A stretch of DNA of 45,343 nucleotides, taken from Bacillota bacterium (GTDB taxonomy: Bacteria > Bacillota > Clostridia > Acetivibrionales > DSM-1351). The position numbers were made by a program, and so were the translations under genes. Shown here piece after piece: positions 27,060 through 36,108 of this stretch (positions are counted from its first letter, which is position 1; every line of letters begins with the position of its first letter). The notes below the pieces were generated by a model. It had not been told where the DNA came from and ran no database searches. It worked only from the letters and a program-made list of their open reading frames with translations. Where the stretch lies: contig JAEZIB010000085.1 in assembly GCA_023416275.1 (NCBI GenBank), positions 1 to 45,343 on the forward strand, written 5' to 3'.

Positions 27060-29672
27060 ATGCAAGTCAAAAAAACACAAAAGAAGAAAAAATATAAAAG
27101 AGTTGAAAGTGGTTTTTCAAAATACAAAAATGAGATATTAGGCTTAATTCTATTTGCCTTAGGGATTTTAGCACTGTTTAGCTTTGTTTTTTCTAATTCC
27201 ATGGGCGTTTTTGGTAATGGAATTACCAATTTAATGCTTGGATTTCTGGGTATAACGGCATATGTATGCCCATTTATTCTTATTGTATATGGGGTTGCAA
27301 TGATATTTAAAAAGAATTCTCATATATTTGAACTGAGAATTATTTATTTTAGTATATTAGTTGTTTTACTATCAGCGTTTATGCAGGTTGCAATATTTGA
27401 TTATGATGAATATACAGGAAAAACTTTTTTTGGAAGTATTGCTAATTTTTATAGTCAGGGAACAAAAGCTGAAGGAGGCGGAGTATTAGGCGGATTGCTC
27501 AGTCTCCCGTTTCTGATGACCTTTCAAGTTTTAGGGACCATCATAATTTTGACCACCATATCAATAATTGATATTATTCTATTGACAAATGTTTCGATGG
27601 CTGCATTTCTAAGAAATGTATCTGCCTATTTTTCTAAAAAAATTAAAGCTTCAAATGAAAACAGAAAAATAAGAAAGGCGCAAAGGCAACAGGAGCTTGA
27701 AGAAGAAACTGAGCTTACTGATGAGGAAATACAAAATGAAACTCCTGTTAACAAGAAAAAGATAATTAATTTTAAAATAGAAAGGGAAAACAGAGTAAAT
27801 AAAGTACCCAAAAAGTTAAGCAAGGATGAAGCTACTGAAAACGTAGATAGTTTAGCATCAATTGATGAGGCTACTGATGCTGTTACCGAAAACAATGAGC
27901 AAGAGGAATTTACAGTTAGTTTTACAGGTTTTAATGAACTTGCCGATGAATTGGTTATTTCGGATATTAATAAAACAAACTTCACTAATGACAATGAAGA
28001 AAACCTAAACGAAAATGAAGCTAATGACTATAATGATAACGTAGAAAATAATCAAAATGAAAACGTTATATTGGATATGGAATCAGACATATCTGACCCC
28101 AAAATGTCTGGTAAAGAACCTTTGGCTATTTCAAATAATGAAAATGCTGAGGATAATGGTGAAATCACAATACCGCCTATAGAGGTAAAACCAATAGTAT
28201 ATAATTACCCTTCAGTTGATTTATTAGATGAAAGCAAGGAAGATTTATCTAATGTTAAAGCGTTGAAAAATATTGCACTAGAGGGCGCAAAGAAGCTTGA
28301 GGATACGCTTAAGAGCTTTGGAGTAGAGGCTAGAGTTATAAATATCAGCCGTGGACCTGCAGTTACAAGGTATGAGCTACAGCCCAGTCCTGGTGTCAAG
28401 GTAAGCAAGATAGTAAACTTATCAGATGATATAGCACTTAATCTTGCTGCTGCCGGGGTCAGGATAGAGGCACCAATTCCCGGGAAAGCTGCTGTAGGTA
28501 TTGAAGTGCCAAATAAAGAAATGTCAGCAGTATTATTAAGGGATATTCTTGAGTCTAAAGAATTTACAAATCATGCATCAAAGCTTGCTTTTTCAGTAGG
28601 AAAAGATATTTCAGGTGAAACGGTTGTAGCTGATATTGGTAAAATGCCTCATTTATTAGTAGCAGGAGCCACTGGTTCAGGAAAGAGTGTTTGCATAAAC
28701 AGCCTTATTATGAGCATTTTATTTAAAGCATCACCAGAGGAGGTAAAGCTTTTATTGGTAGACCCAAAGGTTGTTGAGTTAGGTATTTACAATGGAATTC
28801 CTCATTTGCTTATTCCTGTTGTTACTGACCCTAAAAAGGCAGCTGGTGCTTTGAATTGGGCTGTGCAGGAAATGATTAATAGATACAAGTTGTTTGCAGA
28901 TAAAGGCGTCAGGGATTTGAAGGGATATAATGCCATGCTCAAGGCCAATGATGAACAAGGCATATTACCTCAGGTGGTTATAATTGTAGATGAGCTTGCT
29001 GACCTTATGATGGCAGCGCCAAATGACGTTGAGGATGCAATATGCCGATTGGCTCAGATGGCAAGAGCAGCAGGAATGCATTTGGTTATAGCAACACAGA
29101 GACCTTCTGTAGATGTAATTACTGGTGTAATCAAAGCCAATGTTCCATCTAGAATATCTTTTGCTGTATCGTCGCAAGTGGATTCTAGAACAATACTTGA
29201 TATGGGTGGGGCAGAGAAGCTGCTTGGCAGAGGAGATATGCTGTTTTATCCAGTTGGAGAGCCAAAACCTATAAGAGTAAAGGGTTCATTTGTATCTGAT
29301 ACAGAGGTTGAAAGAGTTGTTGAGTATATAAAAACACAGGGATACTCATCCTATGATGAAAATATCATAGAAAAAATAAATGATAGCAGTGTAGGAAATG
29401 ATGCCAATTCGGGTGATAATGATGCTCTTTTAAATCAGGCAATAGATATGGTCGTTGATGCAGGGCTGGCATCTGTTTCTCTTGTACAAAGAAAGTTTAA
29501 GGTTGGATATTCGAGGGCAGCAAGGATAATTGACCAGATGGAAGCGAGGAACATTGTAGGCCGTTTTGAGGGCAGTAAGCCCCGTCAAGTGCTGATTACC
29601 AAACAGCAATGGATTGAGATGCAGATGAGCGAACAAAAAAGTGAAAAACAAAATTCACAACAACAGGTATAA
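27060..29672 (+). CDS. FtsK/SpoIIIE-type DNA translocase
   Basis: 870 residues from the ATG at 27060, chosen because GAGGGG stands 7 nt upstream (the in-frame ATG at 27045 overlaps this site). A basic N-terminus is followed by four membrane spans (to residue ~180). Next comes a ~200-residue acidic, Asn/Glu-rich linker, then the motor with Walker A GATGSGKSV (~540) and Walker B VVIIVDELADLM (~640). The C-terminal gamma winged helix (LVQRKFKVGYSRAARIIDQM) reads oriented chromosome sequences. It pumps DNA through the closing septum during division or sporulation. The name spoIIIE or ftsK cannot be decided from sequence alone. Confidence 0.96.
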   Translation: MQVKKTQKKKKYKRVESGFSKYKNEILGLILFALGILALFSFVFSNSMGVFGNGITNLMLGFLGITAYVCPFILIVYGVAMIFKKNSHIFELRIIYFSILVVLLSAFMQVAIFDYDEYTGKTFFGSIANFYSQGTKAEGGGVLGGLLSLPFLMTFQVLGTIIILTTISIIDIILLTNVSMAAFLRNVSAYFSKKIKASNENRKIRKAQRQQELEEETELTDEEIQNETPVNKKKIINFKIERENRVNKVPKKLSKDEATENVDSLASIDEATDAVTENNEQEEFTVSFTGFNELADELVISDINKTNFTNDNEENLNENEANDYNDNVENNQNENVILDMESDISDPKMSGKEPLAISNNENAEDNGEITIPPIEVKPIVYNYPSVDLLDESKEDLSNVKALKNIALEGAKKLEDTLKSFGVEARVINISRGPAVTRYELQPSPGVKVSKIVNLSDDIALNLAAAGVRIEAPIPGKAAVGIEVPNKEMSAVLLRDILESKEFTNHASKLAFSVGKDISGETVVADIGKMPHLLVAGATGSGKSVCINSLIMSILFKASPEEVKLLLVDPKVVELGIYNGIPHLLIPVVTDPKKAAGALNWAVQEMINRYKLFADKGVRDLKGYNAMLKANDEQGILPQVVIIVDELADLMMAAPNDVEDAICRLAQMARAAGMHLVIATQRPSVDVITGVIKANVPSRISFAVSSQVDSRTILDMGGAEKLLGRGDMLFYPVGEPKPIRVKGSFVSDTEVERVVEYIKTQGYSSYDENIIEKINDSSVGNDANSGDNDALLNQAIDMVVDAGLASVSLVQRKFKVGYSRAARIIDQMEARNIVGRFEGSKPRQVLITKQQWIEMQMSEQKSEKQNSQQQV

Positions 29673-29810
29673 CGAAGATTATTTCCTAAAAATTAATATA
29701 ACTTCAATTTTCGGAATATAAATCATAGTAGAATTTTTACATTGGCGAAAAGGTTTTCGACTAGCTGTAATTTGCAAAAGATTCTAATAAAATACACGCG
29801 GGGGTGCTTT

Positions 29811-31601
29811 ATGTTCCTTTTAACTTCATTCAATATGCTTATATTAGTTTTGCTAATTGCATATGTGTTTTACAGGCTTATTAAAACTAAAAGTATTGTA
29901 ACGCTCATTTCATTTACATTGCAGTTATCGGCATTAACAATTGTACTTCTTTCAGTAGTAAATGGAGTTCAAACAAGTACAGGGGTGGAGCTTTTTTATA
30001 TTACCTTTGGAATAGTCATTCCATGCTGTATATTAGCTTATGATTATTACTCAATGATTAAAAAAGTTAAGGTAAAAGGTAGCTATGAAGGATTAATAAC
30101 AGTTGACAGAAGTGAACAAATTGAAATTGACAGTTCCTCTGAGATTATGAGTGTTATTTCAAATGATGCATTTGTAGGTGAAACTATTTCAGAACTTACA
30201 CGGCTTCAGGACGATTTGCTTAAAGGTATGAAAAAAAAGTTGGTACAAGCTGAGACATATTATAATGAAAACAATTATGATGCTGCCTATGAAATTAATA
30301 GCAGTCTTATTGGTCTTTGCAGTACATCGTCAAATTTATATTTTAACTTTGGTAACGCTAGTTTCAAGAAAGGACTGCTAAGTGAAGCTCTTACACATTA
30401 TAGAAGGGTGCTTGAACTCAATGAGCAGCTAATCTCCAAAATCCACAAAGCAAGTATTTTGGATACATCTGATAAAGAGGAAGTTTCAAATATCAAATTT
30501 AAGGAATATCTTGTTTATTATAATATTGGGGTTACATATTTAAATATGGGGAAAGTAGATTTCGCCCTTGAAAATTTCGAAAAATCCTTGGAAATAAATC
30601 CTTCTTTTGATAATGCAAAGGAAGGTGTTGGAAGAGTATTAGTGCAAAATGGGAAAAACAGCGAAGCAGTTAAATATTATGAAGATATTCTTGAAAAGGA
30701 TGCCAGCAACTATACAGTAGGGCTATTGCTGGGAAAATTGTTTGCTGATTTAAACAACACTGACAGAGCTAAAGAGTGCTTTGAACAGTGCATAAAGAAT
30801 AAGCCAGATTTACCTGATGCATATACAGAGCTTGGCAGGATGTTTATGTCTCAGAAGAAATATTCAAGTGCAGCTAAATTATATAAGAAATACATAAGCA
30901 TAAAAGAAGACGATTTTAATGGGCACTATAACCTTGCAGGCTGTTATTATCAGACTCAAGAATATAAAAAAGCTATCTCAGAGTATCAAAAGGCAATTAT
31001 GTTAAATTCTAAGAGCTATAACTGCTTGTTTAATATGGCTCTGATTTATGAAGAAACAAAAGATTTTGATAAGGCTATTGAATGCTATGAAAATGCAATA
31101 TCAATAAAACCTGATTTTGTAGATGCTTATAACAATCTCGGTATTCTGTTTTCCAAGCAGCAAAGGCAGTTTGAAGCGTTGGCAGTTTATGCTAAGGGCA
31201 TAAAAGCAAGTCCTGGAAACTTTAAATTATACTACAATATGGGCGTTGTGCTATTTGATTTGAGAAGGTATGAGGATGCAGCAGATGCATTCAATAGGGC
31301 AATTGAAATTAATCCTGAGGACAATGAAGTTTACTATTATCTCGGCGCAGCTTTAACAGAGCTAAAACAGTATGATGATGCTATAAAAGCATATGGCAAG
31401 GCTCTTAACGAGAATATGAGTGATAGTGACCTATATTATAATATTGCTGCTGTATATGCCTTAATGAAAAAGCAGGATATTGCAATTGATAATTTGAAAA
31501 AGGCTATAAACATAAATCCTAATATTAAACAGGAAATTTTTCAAAATAGAGTGTTTGACTATATATTGATGAACTCGGATTTTATGGAGCTGATATCGTA
31601 A
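29811..31601 (+). CDS. Membrane-anchored TPR protein
   Basis: 596 residues from the ATG at 29811, preceded by GGGGGTG; the TTG at 29742 has no such site. Three N-terminal hydrophobic spans (MLILVLLIAYVFY, LISFTLQLSALTIVLLSVV, FGIVIPCCILAYDYY) anchor it. From about residue 140 to the end it carries roughly ten tetratricopeptide repeats, with YYNIGVTYLNMGKVDFALEN and YNNLGILFSKQQRQFEALAV as clear examples. TPRs make protein-binding scaffolds on the cytoplasmic face; no enzyme domain is seen. It follows ftsK by 138 bp. Partner and process are unknown. Confidence 0.88.
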   Translation: MFLLTSFNMLILVLLIAYVFYRLIKTKSIVTLISFTLQLSALTIVLLSVVNGVQTSTGVELFYITFGIVIPCCILAYDYYSMIKKVKVKGSYEGLITVDRSEQIEIDSSSEIMSVISNDAFVGETISELTRLQDDLLKGMKKKLVQAETYYNENNYDAAYEINSSLIGLCSTSSNLYFNFGNASFKKGLLSEALTHYRRVLELNEQLISKIHKASILDTSDKEEVSNIKFKEYLVYYNIGVTYLNMGKVDFALENFEKSLEINPSFDNAKEGVGRVLVQNGKNSEAVKYYEDILEKDASNYTVGLLLGKLFADLNNTDRAKECFEQCIKNKPDLPDAYTELGRMFMSQKKYSSAAKLYKKYISIKEDDFNGHYNLAGCYYQTQEYKKAISEYQKAIMLNSKSYNCLFNMALIYEETKDFDKAIECYENAISIKPDFVDAYNNLGILFSKQQRQFEALAVYAKGIKASPGNFKLYYNMGVVLFDLRRYEDAADAFNRAIEINPEDNEVYYYLGAALTELKQYDDAIKAYGKALNENMSDSDLYYNIAAVYALMKKQDIAIDNLKKAININPNIKQEIFQNRVFDYILMNSDFMELIS

Positions 31602-32216
31602 ATCAAAAAGTACTCAATATAATTGTTTTGTATGTTAATATTTTGAATAGTAATTATAGTATATTTAAGAATCTTATATTTAGAAGGTGTTAGGTCATTA
31701 ATTAAGAATCAGAATACTAGATGGTATTGTGCATAACTACCCTTGATATTAGGGGCTATTAGCATAAAGATATAATATAAAAATGAAAGCTATGATTTCG
31801 ACAGGTGAGAACCGGAGAATCATAGCTTTTTTGTATAAGTAGTCAATGCTACCTGCAAATCGCTTATGTTACTAAGATATAGTTTGAAATCCAAAATTGT
31901 AAATAATATACAATAAACATGGCATCAATGTTAAAAATTAAAACTACTTGATAAATAGTAAGGCATATGATGAAAGTTTAAAAATAGCGTAGATAAATTT
32001 TTGAAAATGTAAAATAGAGAATTGTCTATTAAGGTTGAATAGATGGGTTTAATTTTTCTAAAGGGTTTATTCATATGTGATTTGTGTTAAAATAATACTA
32101 ATTGGCATTTTTATGATGTTTAATACCACATTAATAGCTAGATAAACTAACATGCTTTAATAAAACTAAATTAGATAAAAATATGGATAATTAATTTCGG
32201 AAAGTACGGGGTGCAA
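31602..32216. other. 615-bp gene-free stretch before ygiQ
   Basis: Holds a strong terminator (31786-31832) 185 bp after the TPR gene. The rest is AT-rich and includes short CCC/GGG pairing near 31740-31755. The length before the terminator leaves room for a small RNA or a long 3' UTR, but no promoter is convincing. Confidence 0.5.
31786..31832 (+). terminator. Rho-independent terminator
   Basis: A perfect 12-bp stem AAAGCTATGATT/AATCATAGCTTT (31786-31797 with 31818-31829) is followed by T residues. The 20-nt loop contains a small GGT-GAGA-ACC hairpin. Confidence 0.85.
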
Positions 32217-34499
32217 ATGAGTTTTTTATCAATAAGTTTTGAGGATATGAATGAAAGAGGCTGGAAACAGCTTGATTTTTTGTATATAAGCGGTGATGCA
32301 TATGTGGATCATCCCAGCTTTGGACATGCTATTATAGCCAGAGTACTTGAGAGTGAAGGCTTCAAGGTTGGAATAATCGCTCAGCCCAACTGGAAGAACA
32401 GCGAAGATTTCAAGAGGTTAGGACGTCCTAAATATGGAGTTCTTGTTTCTTCAGGTGTAATTGATTCTATGGTCAATCACTATACAGCTAGTAAAAAGAA
32501 AAGGTCGCAGGATTTGTATTCGCCAGGGGGAAAAGCAGGACTTAGGCCTGATAGGGCTGTAATAGTTTATGCTAATAAAATTAAAGAAATATTTAAGGAT
32601 ACGCCCGTTATTATAGGTGGGATTGAGGCAAGTCTCAGGAGATTCGCGCATTATGATTATTGGGAGGATAAGGTAAGAAGATCAATTCTTGTTGACTCAA
32701 AAGCAGATTTACTGCTATATGGGATGGGCGAAAAATCAATTGTGGAGATAGCTAATCTTTTAAAAAGAGATATACCTATTACAAGTATAAGGAATATTGG
32801 TGGAAGTGCATATATAGCAAGCTATGATGAGCTGCCGCTAGACATAAAGAATGCTATTGATTCTAAAGGTACAAAAAAAATAGCGATACTTCCGTCTTAT
32901 GATGAGGTCTTGAATGACAAGAAAATATATGCAGAGGCATTTAAAATCCAATACAATGAGCAGGACGCAATTAATGGCAAGATACTTGTACAACAGCATG
33001 GAGACAGATATTTGGTGCAGAATTCTCCCTCCATGCCTATGTCTGAAAAAGAATTGGACAGGGTTTATGCATTGCCCTATGAGAGAACTTATCACCATAT
33101 ATATGAGCAGTACGGTGGAGTGCCGGCGATTGCTGAGGTTGAATTTAGTGTAACTAGTCATAGAGGCTGCTATGGGGGATGTTCTTTTTGTGCATTGAAT
33201 TTTCATCAAGGAAGGGTCATTCAAAAGAGAAGTCAGGCGTCTATTATCAATGAGGCTAAAAAACTCACGTGGACTGAAGGCTTTAAGGGATATATACATG
33301 ATGTGGGCGGTCCTACTGCTAATTTTAGAAATGTAGCATGCAAAAAGCAGATAAAGCATGGTGTATGCAAGGATAGACAATGCTTGTACCCTGAACCCTG
33401 TAAGAATCTTATAGTTGACCATTCTGAGTATTTAAGCTTGCTAAGAAGACTTAGAGAGCTTCCAAATGTAAAGAAGGTTTTTGTTCGTTCGGGTATTAGA
33501 TATGACTATTTGATGTATGACAAGGATGATTCCTTCTTTACAGAACTGTGTGAACATCACGTCAGCGGTCAGCTTAAGGTTGCGCCGGAACATGTAGTGG
33601 ACAGAGTTTTAGAAAAAATGGGAAAATCCAAGCGTCAGCTTTATGATAGATTTGTAAAAAAGTTTTATGATATTAACAAAAGGATTAATAAAGAACAGTA
33701 TCTTGTTCCATATTTAATGTCAAGCCATCCTGGAAGCGATTTGAATGCAGCTGTGGAACTAGCCGTATATCTGAAAGAGCATCATATAATGCCTGAGCAG
33801 GTGCAGGATTTTTATCCTACGCCAGGGACATTGTCTACCTGCATGTTTTATACAGGCTATGATATTAGAAATATGAAGAAGGTCTATGTTCCTAAGACTG
33901 TGAAAGAAAAAGCTATGCAGAGAGCTTTACTGCAATATAGAAAAAAAGAAAACTACCATCTTGTTATTGAGGCTTTACAAGAAGCTAATAGAGAGGATTT
34001 GATTGGATTTGGTCCAAATTGTCTTGTAAAGCCTATGAGAGGCAAGGGAAAAACAGGTTCTGCTTCTGAAAAAGCATCAAATAAGCAGAATTCTAATAAG
34101 AAGGTCAATAAGAATAGCCAAGAAAAAATAATTCCTGCTCACAACAAACCAAGCCGTAACAATGACTTGGATAAAAAGAGGAAAAGCAGCTCAAAATTCA
34201 GTGATGAAACAAATAAAAGTGAGAAAAAAGTTAAAAAAGGTTATGATGATGCTAAGAACCAGTATGAGCAAAAGGGTAATAAGGGCAGGAGTGATAACAA
34301 GGATTCAAATAAAAGAAAAGGCTATAGCAAGGATAATGACCGAAAAAGACTGAAGAGCAACAAAGCTGAAAATCCCCATAATGCTAATAAGAGCAAAAGC
34401 GGACAGGCTTTAGAATATGGTAATAAGGCGCCGAGAGGTAAAGCTGGCACAAAGATTTCTGATTATAACAAGGCAAGAAAATGTCCCCCACTTCGATAA
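32217..34499 (+). CDS. YgiQ family radical SAM protein
   Basis: 760 residues from the ATG at 32217 (GGGG 5 nt upstream; the GTG at 32211 overlaps it). The radical SAM cluster ligands are in SHRGCYGGCSFC. Family landmarks are GYIHDVGGPTANFRN, CLYPEPCKNL, SGIRYDYLM, LKVAPEHV, YLVPYLMSSHPGSD, PEQVQDFYPTPGT and STCMFYTG. YgiQ-type proteins are widespread and their reaction is not established. From about residue 615 a Lys/Asn/Ser-rich low-complexity tail of ~145 residues follows; such tails may bind nucleic acid. The stop codon sits in a hairpin loop, and a structured region leads on to folD. Confidence 0.93.
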   Translation: MSFLSISFEDMNERGWKQLDFLYISGDAYVDHPSFGHAIIARVLESEGFKVGIIAQPNWKNSEDFKRLGRPKYGVLVSSGVIDSMVNHYTASKKKRSQDLYSPGGKAGLRPDRAVIVYANKIKEIFKDTPVIIGGIEASLRRFAHYDYWEDKVRRSILVDSKADLLLYGMGEKSIVEIANLLKRDIPITSIRNIGGSAYIASYDELPLDIKNAIDSKGTKKIAILPSYDEVLNDKKIYAEAFKIQYNEQDAINGKILVQQHGDRYLVQNSPSMPMSEKELDRVYALPYERTYHHIYEQYGGVPAIAEVEFSVTSHRGCYGGCSFCALNFHQGRVIQKRSQASIINEAKKLTWTEGFKGYIHDVGGPTANFRNVACKKQIKHGVCKDRQCLYPEPCKNLIVDHSEYLSLLRRLRELPNVKKVFVRSGIRYDYLMYDKDDSFFTELCEHHVSGQLKVAPEHVVDRVLEKMGKSKRQLYDRFVKKFYDINKRINKEQYLVPYLMSSHPGSDLNAAVELAVYLKEHHIMPEQVQDFYPTPGTLSTCMFYTGYDIRNMKKVYVPKTVKEKAMQRALLQYRKKENYHLVIEALQEANREDLIGFGPNCLVKPMRGKGKTGSASEKASNKQNSNKKVNKNSQEKIIPAHNKPSRNNDLDKKRKSSSKFSDETNKSEKKVKKGYDDAKNQYEQKGNKGRSDNKDSNKRKGYSKDNDRKRLKSNKAENPHNANKSKSGQALEYGNKAPRGKAGTKISDYNKARKCPPLR

Positions 34500-34603
34500 G
34501 TGGCGGGTACCGCTTTGGTTTTCAGACGGTGAGAATATCTCCTGCCTCGTTGAAACGCCGCTTATGTAATTAAATTTTTCTACAATCGAAAAATTTATTT
34601 TTG
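34485..34603 (+). promoter_or_regulatory. Structured segment with alternative pairings between ygiQ and folD
   Basis: ATAAGTGGCG (34496-34505) can pair with CGCCGCTTAT (34556-34565) over 10 bp with one G-U. The same bases can instead pair with the upstream CCACTT (34488-34493), or part of them can form GCGG/CCGC (34503-34513). A GAGA/TCTC hairpin lies inside. An A/T-rich 9-bp hairpin AAATTTTTC/GAAAAATTT (34572-34596) followed by ATTTTTG resembles a terminator. The layout is attenuator- or riboswitch-like; no known class was recognised. Confidence 0.4.
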
Positions 34604-34708
34604 AATCTAGGCGTTATAACAAGCCAAAGCAATTGACAAGGAAAAGGCGATAAATTACAATGTATTAGTAAAAATTATCAAAAATTACTTAGGAATACTG
34701 ATAATATG

Positions 34709-34790
34709 ACTCAACTTTCCTGGCAATTATTTTGGCAAAACCTTTGATAAGTTTGAGCATTGATAGACTTTTCATAAGAGAAAGATGAGT
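34709..34790 (+). repeat. TTGATAA-family dispersed repeat, copy R1 (before folD)
   Basis: The outer stem ACTCAACTTTC/GAAAGATGAGT (34709-34719 with 34780-34790) has 10 of 11 pairs and encloses GGCAAAACCTTTGATAAGTTT and TTGATAGACTTTTC. It ends ~38 bp before the folD start. Confidence 0.6.
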
Positions 34791-34827
34791 TATACTAGTA
34801 TTCCTTTGATACAGAAAGGGAAAATAT

Positions 34828-35682
34828 ATGTCTGCAAAAGTTTTAAATGGAACAGAACTAGCTGGAAAAGTAAAAGAAAAGTTAAAGCAAGAGGTTGAAG
34901 TTTTAAAACAGAAAGGTATTAATTCAGGGCTTGCAGTTATCATAGTTGGTGATGATCCAGCATCAAGAGTTTATGTAAATCATAAAAAAAATGACTGTGC
35001 TGAAATAGGGATTAAATCCTTTGAGTATGCATTGCCAGCAGCTACTACAGAAGAAGAATTGCTGAGCTTGATCGAAACTTTAAATAACGATGCCACTGTT
35101 AATGGAATATTAGTGCAGCTGCCAATTCCGAAGCATATTGACGAAGATAAGGTTATTGCAGCAATTAATCCATTAAAGGATGCTGACTGTTTTCATCCTA
35201 TAAATGTAGGAAACCTTATGATTGGCAAGCCTGTATTTTTACCATGTACGCCTGCAGGAGTTGTTGAACTGTTAATGGCAAATGATATACAAATTGAAGG
35301 CAAAAATTGTGTAGTAGTTGGCAGGAGCAATATTGTGGGAAAACCACAGGCTATTTTATTGCTTGCAAAGAATGCAACAGTTACAATATGTCATTCAAAA
35401 ACTGCTAACATTCAGGAAATATGTAAAAGCGCTGACATATTAGTTTGTGCAATTGGCAAAGCTGAGTTTATTAAACCTGAATTTGTTAAGCCAGGTGCAG
35501 TTGTAATTGATGTTGGAGTATCAAGGGGTGCAGATGGTAAGCTAGTTGGAGATGTGCAGTTCCAATCGGTTTCAGAGATTGCTTCAGCTATTACAAAGGT
35601 TACAGGCGGTGTTGGGCCTATGACTAGGGCAATGCTCATGCAGAATACTGTAAAAGCAACACTATTACAAAACTATAAATAA
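34828..35682 (+). CDS. folD: FolD: methylene-THF dehydrogenase/cyclohydrolase
   Basis: 284 residues, normal length; AGAAAGGG precedes the ATG. Both family signatures are present: the catalytic Lys/Tyr region (VGDDPASRVYVNHKKNDC), GILVQLPIPKHIDEDKV, and the NADP-binding VVGRSNIVGKP, with the end VTGGVGPMTRAML. It converts 5,10-methylene-tetrahydrofolate to 10-formyl-tetrahydrofolate in the cytoplasm, supplying one-carbon units for purines and fMet-tRNA. It appears monocistronic, with repeat R1 and the ygiQ-folD structured segment in its leader. Confidence 0.98.
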   Translation: MSAKVLNGTELAGKVKEKLKQEVEVLKQKGINSGLAVIIVGDDPASRVYVNHKKNDCAEIGIKSFEYALPAATTEEELLSLIETLNNDATVNGILVQLPIPKHIDEDKVIAAINPLKDADCFHPINVGNLMIGKPVFLPCTPAGVVELLMANDIQIEGKNCVVVGRSNIVGKPQAILLLAKNATVTICHSKTANIQEICKSADILVCAIGKAEFIKPEFVKPGAVVIDVGVSRGADGKLVGDVQFQSVSEIASAITKVTGGVGPMTRAMLMQNTVKATLLQNYK

Positions 35683-36108
35683 ATTGGCTTGTCTAATGTG
35701 ATAGACATAGTTAGTTTGTACTTTAACTAAGATTTTTATGAAAGTGTCACAAAAAAGGTATGCTAAAATTGTGATAACTTTTTAATTCTTGACATAAAAA
35801 TCAAAAACGATTAAAATTAAAGTGTCACGGCATTAAGTTGGTTGTATTGTATAATTAATCATTGAATTATTAAGCTTGTTTAGGCTAATTTATATATGTG
35901 GTTTGTAGTTTGTTTTTACATCTCATATCGAATACCGATACACCTAAGTTGTATTAGTATAGCCAAAGTATGTATGCTTAGTTTTTAATTATAAAGTATA
36001 TTGTTACGATACAGAAAAATTCACTGTATTATTTCCAACTTTAATTCCAGATAATAATTTAAAAAATGAATTGTGAAATTTGAGCTTTGAAAACTGAATA
36101 AGGAGGAG
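35683..36108. other. 426-bp intergenic region with the rny promoter
   Basis: After folD a small hairpin (TAGTTA/TAACTA near 35707-35733, then ATTTTTAT) may terminate transcription. Two GTGTCAC direct repeats flank a good promoter. The ~285-nt leader downstream has a TATCG/CGATA hairpin near 35928-35941. No gene is seen. Confidence 0.55.
35789..35817 (+). promoter_or_regulatory. Sigma-A type promoter of rny
   Basis: -35 TTGACA (35789-35794), 17-bp spacer, -10 TAAAAT (35812-35817). GTGTCAC repeats stand about 45 bp upstream of the -35 (near 35745) and just downstream of the -10 (near 35822). The leader to rny would be ~285 nt. Confidence 0.8.

Noticed and set aside
27626..27994. 122-codon Ser/Leu-rich minus-strand frame inside ftsK
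   Set aside because: It is the reverse reading of the acidic Glu/Asn linker, without an SD site.
32838..33422. 194-codon minus-strand frame inside ygiQ
   Set aside because: It is antisense to a well-conserved radical SAM core, and its translation shows no domain; it follows from the codon bias of the real gene.
34604..34827. THF or ZTP riboswitch before folD
   Set aside because: The conserved cores of these classes as I know them were not found; only repeat R1 and AT-rich DNA are seen here.
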